Shown here piece by piece: positions 53,697 through 60,019 of a DNA stretch of 60,019 bases. Source of the stretch: Bradyrhizobium sp. sGM-13 (lineage in GTDB: Bacteria; Pseudomonadota; Alphaproteobacteria; Rhizobiales; Xanthobacteraceae); assembly GCF_018398875.1 (NCBI RefSeq), contig NZ_JAGWDK010000034.1:1-60019 (forward strand). Direction: 5' to 3'. The stretch's first letter is position 1; each line of letters starts with the position of its first letter. The notes under the pieces were generated by a model. It was given only the letters and a program-made list of their open reading frames with translations. It made no database searches and was not told the DNA's origin. Made by a program: the position numbers and the translations under genes.

Positions 53697-53755
53697 CCGC
53701 TGATCGGGCTGAACCGGAAGTCTCTGGCCGACCGTCAAAACGACGCGAATGACCC
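53697..53755. repeat. Dispersed repeat, copy 1
   Basis: Contains ccggaagtctctggccgacc followed by gtcaaaacgacgcgaatgac, shared in diverged form with 55416-55513 and 59882-59975. These elements produce spurious Ser/Pro/Lys-rich ORFs in Bradyrhizobium-type genomes. Confidence 0.6.
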
Positions 53756-53987
53756 GGAGCGGACATTGCAAATGTTCGGAAACACCGCCGGTAACGGCGT
53801 AATCGGAGAGATGCAGCGGATTGTTCGGGGACGACGCGCCAATGTGATTAATGATGCAGCTCGCGACACCAACCATGAGTCACCTAATTGCCCATTCTCC
53901 GGGAAACGGAGCGCAGGCATTTGTGCGAGGCCCTGGATTGCTTCGGCGCTCCTCGGAAGGAGGTAACCCTGCGACTTGCCGGCAAAC

Positions 53988-54998
53988 TCACGTCTTCAGT
54001 GCCCGGAGAGAACGACGCCGCTCCAGTGTATCCGAAGGACTCTCTCCGAAGCGTCTCCGATACTCGACGGAGAAGCGCCCCAAATGGGTGAACCCCCAAC
54101 TCATCGCGATGGTCGTAACGCTCTCTCCTGGCTGCGCCCGCGCCAGTGCCTCATGCACCTTTTCGAAGCGCGCATTGCAAACGTAACGCATCGGGGAAAT
54201 GCCCTTGGTGTCTCCGAAATGCTTCAACAGAGTACGGCCTGCGACCCCTGACGCTTCAACGATCGATTCGAGGGTTACGGCCGAGTCAAGGTGCGCCTCT
54301 ATATAGTCGATCGCGCGCTTCACGTCGCGCGGAGCAATCCTTCGCGCGCGGCGTCGAAGCGCTTCGAGGTAGTTGTGCGGCTGCGACAGCAGCAGCCCGG
54401 TCATGATGAACTGCTGGAACATGCTCATCGTGATCGGATTCAGCAGCGCTGAATCGGGCTGCTCAAGATCAGTGACGGCCGCGAGCACGTAGCGCGCGAG
54501 GCTCCGCCCGTAGCCCGCCTCCAGGTCCATTGCCGGTGCGAAATCCAACGGGGCATCAGGCGGCTCGCCGAGCAACGCTGCAAGCTGCCCGGCCAACGCA
54601 TCGCCGGTTATGCAGAGCTGGATTCGAGCGCTGTCCGCGCTCGATAAGAATTGGCACTTTTCACGGCCGGGCGACGCAATCGCAGCCAGTTGCGGACCGC
54701 AAGCAATGCTGTGGCCCTCAATGCGTGTTTCCAGGTGTCCGCGGAGGGGCAGTTGAATCAGATGATCTTTGCGGGCCCGCCCGGCCGTGAGCGCAACGGA
54801 TACGGTGCCGTAATGAATGTAAGCGATGTACAGGCTCGGCATGTAGACTGCATTGAGCCGCGCGTCGAGCTGTCGGTCCCGACGCCATGCCGGATCAAAG
54901 CGGTAGTCCTTGCGGCCCAGGAACGCACGCGTCTCTTCCGCATCTCGGCTATGAAAGACGCGGTGATGCTCCAGGAGCGGACCTACGCCAAAGTCCAT
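53988..54998 (-). CDS. AraC family transcriptional regulator
   Basis: From ATG 54998 (MDFGVGPLLEHHRVFHSRDA) the protein is 336 residues. It has an N-terminal cupin-like effector/dimerisation domain (about 10-190; LIQLPLRGHLETRIEGHSIA) and a C-terminal double-HTH AraC domain (about 232-330; IDYIEAHLDSAVTLESIVEA, then AMSWGFTHLGRFSVEYRRRF and GESPSDTL). This group often controls aromatic degradation genes, but no such genes are next to it. The target may be the downstream cyclase/PQQ region or distant. The next gene in either direction is on the other strand. Confidence 0.92.
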   Translation of the reverse strand: MDFGVGPLLEHHRVFHSRDAEETRAFLGRKDYRFDPAWRRDRQLDARLNAVYMPSLYIAYIHYGTVSVALTAGRARKDHLIQLPLRGHLETRIEGHSIACGPQLAAIASPGREKCQFLSSADSARIQLCITGDALAGQLAALLGEPPDAPLDFAPAMDLEAGYGRSLARYVLAAVTDLEQPDSALLNPITMSMFQQFIMTGLLLSQPHNYLEALRRRARRIAPRDVKRAIDYIEAHLDSAVTLESIVEASGVAGRTLLKHFGDTKGISPMRYVCNARFEKVHEALARAQPGESVTTIAMSWGFTHLGRFSVEYRRRFGESPSDTLERRRSLRALKT

Positions 54999-55659
54999 TT
55001 TTTCTGCCTCGGCCCTTCCAGAGCAAGCATAGCACAATCGGTGCGCCTACAGGAGGCGGCGAACACATCTTTTTGCGATTTTTGGATAGTGACGCTTGCG
55101 GAGCGTCAATGCCAAGCCGTTGTCGCGAAGGCCCGGGCCAAACTTGGATATCGACATGGCTTCCGGATGACTAGGCTCTCGCTGGATAGGAGGATTTTCC
55201 GTCCGTTGGAGCCGTGGACGCTCTACAAAGTCCTCGATGCCGACGGCAACTACAATCGGCGAGTTAATGCACGGCCGACGCCACGTGCGTCGATCGGTGA
55301 GAATTTCTTTGCGCACATTGCAGCCGTGGGTCGCGTTAATCCGGAGCCGATTTTCGTAGGCAGGAAAGCGGAAGAAAGACCAACTTCGATGATGACGGCG
55401 CTCGTGCTGATCATATGGCACATTTGAGACATGCCGGCGCACGGTAACGATGTCTGTTTATAGGGGGTTGAGCGGAAGTCGTCGGGACGCGGCCAAACCG
55501 ACGCGAATGACCCGTACCAGACATGCTCGATACACCAAAGAGGCCGACCATCCGGCTCCAACCCAAGGGATGCGCCCTGTGTCTCACTCTCTGCCATTCT
55601 GTATGTGATAGCATTGCTATCGTCGGAGAGACGAGCACGGCCTGTCAAGGACAGGAGAA
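54999..55659. other. Intergenic region with a dispersed repeat
   Basis: No gene is supported; the long plus-strand ORF over this region is antisense to the AraC gene and Arg-rich. It contains repeat copy 2 (55416-55513) and must carry the promoters of the AraC and cyclase genes. Confidence 0.4.
55416..55513. repeat. Dispersed repeat, copy 2
   Basis: Starts tggcacatttgagacatg and ends with accgacgcgaatgaccc; clearly related to 59882-59975 over its full length and to 53697-53755 over its 3' part. Confidence 0.65.
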
Positions 55660-56997
55660 ATGGCTGAAGTACCCTCAACCCACTACGTCAAGAGCGATGA
55701 CGTGTACATCGCCTATCAAGTGTTCGGCGAGGGCTCGCTTGATCTGATTTTCGTGCCGGGCTTCGTGTCGAACATTGAGGCCATGTGGCAGTCGCCGAAT
55801 CGAAGCAGATTTTTTCGGCGTCTCGCCTCGTCCTGTCGCGTCATCATTTTCGACAAACGGGGCACTGGAATGTCTGATCGAAGTTCTCAGATTTTTACGC
55901 TCGAACAACGTATGCACGATGTGCAGAGCATTTTGAACGAAGTCGGGTCCGAGCGTGCAGCGCTGTTTGGCATTTCCGAGGGCGGCCCGATGTCCTTGCT
56001 GTATGCCGCCACCTATCCGGAACGAACCTCGGCTCTCGTTCTGTACGGCGCTTACGCCAAGCGTTCTTGGTCGACCGATTATCCGTTTGGCTGGAAGGAC
56101 GCGAAGTGGAACAGTGTGCTTGACAATATCGAACACTATTGGGGGACCCCGCAAGGAATAAGCGTCACGATGTGGGCGCCCAGCATCGCCAGTGACCCTC
56201 GTGCCGCGGAGGGCTTGGCTTCATATTTCAGGGCATCGGCAAGTCCTGGCGCGGCGGCGGCTATCATGAAAATGAACCGCGAGATCGACGTGCGCCATGT
56301 CTTGCCCGCGACCCGCGTGCCGACGCTCATTCTACACCGTACCGCAGAGCGCGTGATCGACGTGGAGCATGCACGCTACTTGGCTCAGCGTATCCCCGGC
56401 GCAAAGCTAGTCGAGCTTCCAGGCGAGGATCATATGGCTTGGTTTGGTGATCAAGATTCGATTCTTGATGAGGTCGAACAGTTTCTGACAGGCAGACGCC
56501 ATGCTCACGAGCCAGAGCGGGTGCTCGCAACCGTGCTGTTTGTGGATATCGCAGGTTCGACAGCACGGGCAGCGATACTTGGCGACAAGTCCTGGCGAGA
56601 GTTGCTTGAGACGTTTTATGCCAGGGTGCGCGAGGTCTTGCATCAGTACCGCGGGCGTGAAATTAACACATCAGGTGACGGCTTGCTCGCCACCTTCGAC
56701 GGGCCGGCGCGAGCGGTGCGCTGTGCCAGTGCCATCCGCGATACGGTGCGCTCGCTCAATCTTGAAGTACGGTGCGGCGTTCATACTGGTGAATGCGAGC
56801 TCGTAGGTAACGACATTGCTGGAATCGCAGTGCATACCGGCGCGCGCATTGCCTCCATCGCGGCTCCGAGCGAAGTGCTGGTCTCGCAGACGGTGCGCGA
56901 TCTAGTGGCTGGCTCCGGCTTGTTCCTAGAAGAATACGGTACTTATGCGCTTAAAGGTGTGCCCAATGAGTGGCGCCTATTCCGTGCAGCGAACTGA
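55660..56997 (+). CDS. Alpha/beta-hydrolase - class III adenylate/guanylate cyclase fusion
   Basis: A 445-residue fusion. Residues about 1-275 are an alpha/beta hydrolase with an oxyanion segment (LIFVPGFVSN), nucleophile Ser106 in GISEGGPMS and a His near 257 (GEDHMAWFGD). Residues about 285-445 are a class III cyclase homology domain with metal-binding aspartates near 295 (VLFVDIAGST) and 339 (TSGDGLLATF), ending KGVPNEWRLF. The hydrolase part may act as a ligand-binding or esterase sensor that controls cyclic nucleotide synthesis. ACAGGAG lies before ATG 55660. It stands 86 bp upstream of the PQQ dehydrogenase and could be co-transcribed with it. Confidence 0.92.
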   Translation: MAEVPSTHYVKSDDVYIAYQVFGEGSLDLIFVPGFVSNIEAMWQSPNRSRFFRRLASSCRVIIFDKRGTGMSDRSSQIFTLEQRMHDVQSILNEVGSERAALFGISEGGPMSLLYAATYPERTSALVLYGAYAKRSWSTDYPFGWKDAKWNSVLDNIEHYWGTPQGISVTMWAPSIASDPRAAEGLASYFRASASPGAAAAIMKMNREIDVRHVLPATRVPTLILHRTAERVIDVEHARYLAQRIPGAKLVELPGEDHMAWFGDQDSILDEVEQFLTGRRHAHEPERVLATVLFVDIAGSTARAAILGDKSWRELLETFYARVREVLHQYRGREINTSGDGLLATFDGPARAVRCASAIRDTVRSLNLEVRCGVHTGECELVGNDIAGIAVHTGARIASIAAPSEVLVSQTVRDLVAGSGLFLEEYGTYALKGVPNEWRLFRAAN

Positions 56998-57038
56998 AAG
57001 AATTACGGCATCCAGGCCAAGCCGCGGCCTAAGTCGAA

Positions 57039-57082
57039 CATCGAAACCATCAGAGGGAGGCATCGAAACCATCAGAGGGAGG
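57039..57082 (+). repeat. Tandem 22-bp duplication carrying the Shine-Dalgarno
   Basis: Two perfect adjacent copies of catcgaaaccatcagaggga followed by gg, at 57039-57060 and 57061-57082. The GGGAGG of the second copy is the ribosome site for the PQQ dehydrogenase; the first copy is a spare. Confidence 0.9.
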
Positions 57083-57083
57083 A

Positions 57084-58754
57084 ATGACAATGGGTAAACT
57101 GATTTTAGCGGCAAGTTTGGGTCTGACTTGCTTGCTCAGCACCGCAACAGTCGCCCTCGCTGAGGCCCCGGGCACTGAAGACCCGAACAATTGGCCGCAA
57201 TACAATCGGACCAGCAACGCGTGGCGTTACAGCCCGCTCGATCAAATCAACAAGGACAACGTCAGCAAACTTTCTGTGGCATGGATCGCCCAGGGCGGCG
57301 ATATCACGATGGGCATCCAAGAGACGCCTTTGGCGATAGACGGCGTGATCTATTCGATAACCTCTGGGAACCGGGTGGCGGCGCTGGACGCGAAGACCGG
57401 GCAGGAGGTCTGGAACTATCAGCCGAAGCTCGATCCGCTCACCAAGAAGGTGTTGTTCTCACCGTATAGCCGTGGCGTCGCGGTCGGCGACGGCAAGGTC
57501 TTCATCGGAACAGTGGATGGGCGCGGCATCGCCCTCGATCAGAAAACGGGCAAGGAGATATGGCAAGTCCAGTTGACCGATTTTGCGAACTGCCACGGTT
57601 GCAATTTCACCTCGCCGCCCGTCGTTGCTGGCGATATGCTGACTTTCGGATCGACTGCAGGCGAATTGGCGACGCAAGGGAAAATCTTCGGTGTCGAAGC
57701 CAAAAGCGGCAAGAAGGTCTGGGAGTTCAACACCATTAAAGACGATCCGAAGAGTTGGCCTGGCACGAGCGGCAAATACGGCGGTGGCGGTGCCTGGATG
57801 CCGGGCACCTACGATGCGGAGACGAACACGGTCTTCTACGGCACTGGCAATCCGGGGAAGGATTTCATCAATGAGGACCGGCAGGGTGACAACCTCTACA
57901 CCGATTCGATTGTCGCTCTCGACCCCAAGACCGGCAATCTGAAATGGTATCGGCAGGAAATTAAGCAAGACGTATGGGACTACGATTCGGCGTATGAGGT
58001 GCTGCTGTTCAAGAAGGACGGCAAGGACTTGATCGTCCACATGAACAAGAGCGGCTACGTTTTCGTGCTGGACAAGAATGATGGCAGCATCGAGAACATT
58101 TGGCCAGTCAGCGATCTCAAGAACTTTGTCAAGGATATCGACAAGAGGACCGGCGAGTTGATCGGCCGCGTCGAACTGCCGATGAATCAGGAGACGCTGA
58201 TCTGTCCGTCTACCTTCGGTGGACGTAGCTGGAATGCCGGCGCCTACAACCCCAACACCGGACTTTGGTACAACAACGTGCTGGATTTCTGCGGCTACCT
58301 CAAACCAGTGGCGCAGAAGGACGATCCCAAGGACTATGGCACCGGTCATATCGGCGCCAGTGATTTTGGACGGCTCGTGATGGCACCCGATGGGCGCAAG
58401 CCCGGCCGGCTCGATGCACGCGATCCATTTACTGGCGAGCGCAAATGGACGCATGAGATGGATATGCCCGGCTTCGCCGGCGTCCTGACCACCGGCGGCG
58501 GGCTCGTGTTCAACGGCGACCCGACCGGCATTCTGCGGGCCTTCGATGCCGATACCGGAAAGGTGCTGTGGAGCTTCAATACCGGATCGGGAATGCGCAG
58601 CGGCATCATCAGCTACGCCGTCGCTGGCGAGCAGTACATTTTGGTGCCAAGCGGGTGGGGCTCCTACGCTGCAATCTTGCTTCCGGCATTGTTCCCTCAA
58701 CTCGAGAAGATGCCTGCGGCTTCGACCCTTATCGCGTTTAAGCTGCCGAAATAG
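57084..58754 (+). CDS. PQQ-dependent alcohol/methanol-type dehydrogenase
   Basis: About 556 residues with an N-terminal signal peptide (KLILAASLGLTCLLSTATVA, cleavage after ALA). Mature region is an eight-bladed PQQ propeller: WPQYNRTSNAWRYSPLDQIN, GTVDGRGIALDQKTGKEIW, FYGTGNPGKDF, WDYDSAYEVLL. Catalytic Asp is in WDYD; the second Asp of this D-Y-D triplet is a hallmark of lanthanide-dependent members. The usual vicinal Cys-Cys is replaced by NCHGC. Ends near FKLPK. Oxidises an alcohol or sugar in the periplasm, passing electrons to the downstream cytochrome. ATG 57084 or 57090. Confidence 0.92.
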   Translation: MTMGKLILAASLGLTCLLSTATVALAEAPGTEDPNNWPQYNRTSNAWRYSPLDQINKDNVSKLSVAWIAQGGDITMGIQETPLAIDGVIYSITSGNRVAALDAKTGQEVWNYQPKLDPLTKKVLFSPYSRGVAVGDGKVFIGTVDGRGIALDQKTGKEIWQVQLTDFANCHGCNFTSPPVVAGDMLTFGSTAGELATQGKIFGVEAKSGKKVWEFNTIKDDPKSWPGTSGKYGGGGAWMPGTYDAETNTVFYGTGNPGKDFINEDRQGDNLYTDSIVALDPKTGNLKWYRQEIKQDVWDYDSAYEVLLFKKDGKDLIVHMNKSGYVFVLDKNDGSIENIWPVSDLKNFVKDIDKRTGELIGRVELPMNQETLICPSTFGGRSWNAGAYNPNTGLWYNNVLDFCGYLKPVAQKDDPKDYGTGHIGASDFGRLVMAPDGRKPGRLDARDPFTGERKWTHEMDMPGFAGVLTTGGGLVFNGDPTGILRAFDADTGKVLWSFNTGSGMRSGIISYAVAGEQYILVPSGWGSYAAILLPALFPQLEKMPAASTLIAFKLPK

Positions 58755-58766
58755 CGAACTAAACAG

Positions 58767-58791
58767 GGGGCGGCCGGGGAGCAGCCGCCCC
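58767..58791 (+). terminator. Intercistronic hairpin after the PQQ dehydrogenase
   Basis: An 8-bp stem ggggcggc (58767-58774) pairs with gccgcccc (58784-58791). There is no T-run, so it may stabilise the dehydrogenase mRNA or attenuate rather than end transcription. Confidence 0.5.
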
Positions 58792-58819
58792 TATCGCGCT
58801 TTAGTCGCGGACTAGTTCC

Positions 58820-59158
58820 ATGATGTACAAGCTGGTGCTGATGACGATTGCCTGCATTTTCGTTGGCGACGCCGCCTATCCGCAAGAAAACGTTCCGAAC
58901 CTGAAAGACCCAACAATGATTGCGGCGGGCCATGATCTGTTTTTGCAAAAGCAGTGTTCACGTTGCCATGGGGAGGGCGGCAAAGGCGGGATCAATCTCG
59001 CCCGCCGCGCCCTTGATCCCAGGGGTGTGTTCCAAGCGATCGCCGACGGCCGAATGGGGAGCGGTCTCCGCATGCCAGCGTCTCGCGATGTGCTGACCGA
59101 TGAAGAGATTTGGAAGGCCACCGCCTACGTCATGTCGATCAGCCAGCAGCCGAAGTAG
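58820..59158 (+). CDS. Periplasmic c-type cytochrome, electron acceptor of the PQQ dehydrogenase
   Basis: A 112-residue mono-haem cytochrome c with a short signal peptide (YKLVLMTIACIFVGDAAY), the haem site CSRCH near residue 46 and a probable axial Met in SGLRMPASRDVLTDEEIW near 85. It follows the dehydrogenase by 65 bp on the same strand, the normal arrangement for PQQ alcohol dehydrogenases. It receives electrons from reduced PQQ and passes them to the respiratory chain. ATG 58820 is directly followed by a second ATG. No PQQ biosynthesis genes are in the window. Confidence 0.93.
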   Translation: MMYKLVLMTIACIFVGDAAYPQENVPNLKDPTMIAAGHDLFLQKQCSRCHGEGGKGGINLARRALDPRGVFQAIADGRMGSGLRMPASRDVLTDEEIWKATAYVMSISQQPK

Positions 59159-59315
59159 TTTTAACCCGGATGGAGGAGTCGCGAATGTAAGCGTAATTGT
59201 CATGGCTGACCCCTCGGAGCTTGATTTCAGGCTGCTTTCAAAGCGGACCACGCCCGACGCTACATGCATGGATTGAGGTAGGAACAGACGTACACCAGCC
59301 CGCCGTAGGCTCCGA

Positions 59316-59555
59316 TCAAAATGACCGGGAGCATGGAAGAAAAAGTCGAAACACCCCGACGCCCTCGTCATATAAGCCGCAGCCAAGGAATGCGAGCCAG
59401 CCGCAAAGAACTACCGCACTGAACAGAAACGTCATCTCGCCTGCGACATGCAATGGAAAGTGCACGCTCGCGACTGAAAAAACAATCGATGGTCCGAGCA
59501 ATCCGATTGCACCGATTATGACGGAAATTTTCAGGTAGTCTCTCACAGTCCCCAC
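59316..59555 (-). CDS. Small membrane protein (two helices)
   Basis: A 79-residue protein from GTG 59555 with AGGAG 8 nt upstream. Two hydrophobic segments are visible (SVIIGAIGLLGPSIVFSVAS and FLFSAVVLCGWLAFLGC). It begins 17 bp after the stop of the preceding small membrane gene, so they form an operon. No family recognised. It is convergent with the cytochrome gene, and the 157 bp between them contain no clear feature. Confidence 0.6.
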   Translation of the reverse strand: MGTVRDYLKISVIIGAIGLLGPSIVFSVASVHFPLHVAGEMTFLFSAVVLCGWLAFLGCGLYDEGVGVFRLFLPCSRSF

Positions 59556-59571
59556 TCCGGTCGCTCCTGGT

Positions 59572-59730
59572 CTAGCTATTAGTGCGGACCAAATACAAAG
59601 ATACCGCGAGAGCTACGACGAGTATCCCGACGCGTGTGACTGCTTTCATGCTCTTCGTCATTGACGATCTCTCGATCATGAAGCCTAGCCCCATGACGAG
59701 TATCACCCCGAATGGGATTATCAATGACAT
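59572..59730 (-). CDS. Very small membrane protein (52 residues)
   Basis: A 52-residue ORF from ATG 59730 (AGAGGAAG about 7 nt upstream) with two hydrophobic helices (MSLIIPFGVILVMGLGFMIE and RVGILVVALAVSLYLV) separated by a basic loop. It is immediately upstream of the other small membrane gene. No family is recognised, but the good ribosome sites and paired layout support coding. Confidence 0.55.
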   Translation of the reverse strand: MSLIIPFGVILVMGLGFMIERSSMTKSMKAVTRVGILVVALAVSLYLVRTNS

Positions 59731-59881
59731 GAGTATCTTCCTCTGGTTGTCCGACCAAGTGCGTTGATTACCAGCAGATGTGTCCTAATTTTATATTGCG
59801 ACTATCGCCTACTTTTCGATCTCACGACCGCAGGAGCAGGCCGGTCCGAACCTTGGCCGGGATGCGTTTCATGTCCGCATC

Positions 59882-59975
59882 TGGCACCTTTGAGACATGG
59901 CGACCGACCCTGACCATGTCCGTTTCCAGGGGAAGACCGGAAGTAGTCGGCCGACGACCAAAATGACGCGATTGA
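59882..59975. repeat. Dispersed repeat, copy 3
   Basis: Starts tggcacctttgagacatgg and includes ccggaagtagtcggccgacg then accaaaatgacgcg. Full-length relative of 55416-55513. Sequence beyond to the window end holds no supported gene. Confidence 0.6.
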
Positions 59976-60019
59976 TGCTGTGGACGGCGCCCACTCTGCG
60001 GCATCGAAGTGCCATAGGG

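Noticed and set aside
54651..55427. 258-codon plus-strand ORF over the AraC gene
   Set aside because: Mostly antisense to the AraC regulator; lacks features.
57459..58700. 413-codon minus-strand ORF opposite the PQQ dehydrogenase
   Set aside because: Antisense shadow; the plus-strand enzyme is unmistakable.
59822..60004. 60-codon minus-strand ORF at the window end
   Set aside because: Lies inside a dispersed repeat that makes spurious ORFs.

Overview
The window looks like chromosome of a Bradyrhizobium-type alphaproteobacterium (Rhizobiales). The grounds are high GC, the core block SRAP peptidase - NUDIX - GNAT - FAD oxidase - Sua5 - tRNA-Pro, rhizobial Ti-type conjugation genes, and short palindromic dispersed repeats of the kind seen in Bradyrhizobium and Rhodopseudomonas. 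This assignment is by recognition only; no search was run.

Layout. (1) 0-5.1 kb: intact core genes, with a four-gene leftward operon (sua5, FAD oxidase, GNAT, NUDIX) ending at tRNA-Pro(CGG). (2) 5.1-20.3 kb: a graveyard of integrated elements. It holds an integrase killed by an amber codon just before its catalytic tyrosine motif, a second shredded integrase with its excisionase-like gene, a tRNA 3' fragment (probably tRNA-Lys) still followed by its terminator, and decayed defence/DNA-processing genes (HEPN-like protein, SF2 helicase, HerA-like ATPase). Intact survivors are two TerB-type genes and a 1,070-residue Mfd-like translocase divergent from the HerA-like gene. (3) 20.3-47.46 kb: a compact island of about 27.2 kb bounded by a perfect 17-bp direct repeat from the 3' end of a tRNA-Glu. 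Its intact tyrosine integrase stops 2 bp inside the left repeat. It carries an excisionase-like HTH gene, an AlpA-type regulator, a TraA relaxase, an oriT-like site and traC/traD, but no coupling protein or mating-pore genes, so it looks like an integrative mobilizable element. Cargo is a decayed patatin, an orphan sugar-type binding protein, a SAM-cyclase-AAA-TPR protein, and a leftward biosynthetic operon (PPTase, LLM flavin monooxygenase, FAD monooxygenase, 2,156-residue NRPS). An exported Asp-box protein is divergent from that operon. (4) 47.5-53 kb: a second graveyard (frameshifted HTH and exonuclease genes, truncated integrase, SRAP and HEPN-like fragments) with a few small intact ORFs. 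(5) 53-60 kb: ordinary accessory chromosome, with a cold-shock protein, an AraC regulator, an alpha/beta-hydrolase-cyclase fusion, a PQQ dehydrogenase with its cytochrome c, and two small membrane proteins.

How it works together. The most interesting unit is the tRNA-Glu island. Its integrase/HTH pair would excise it, TraA acting at oriT would let it be mobilised by a helper conjugation system, and it delivers a self-contained pathway with its own carrier-protein activating enzyme and two tailoring oxygenases. The NRPS order is A-PCP-C-A-PCP-C with no thioesterase. Its first A domain resembles a carboxylate-CoA ligase, and its second lacks the aspartate that normally binds an amino acid's amino group, so the product is unlikely to be a simple peptide. 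The HerA-like/Mfd-like divergent pair is a second candidate for an undescribed system, though here the HerA reading frame is broken.
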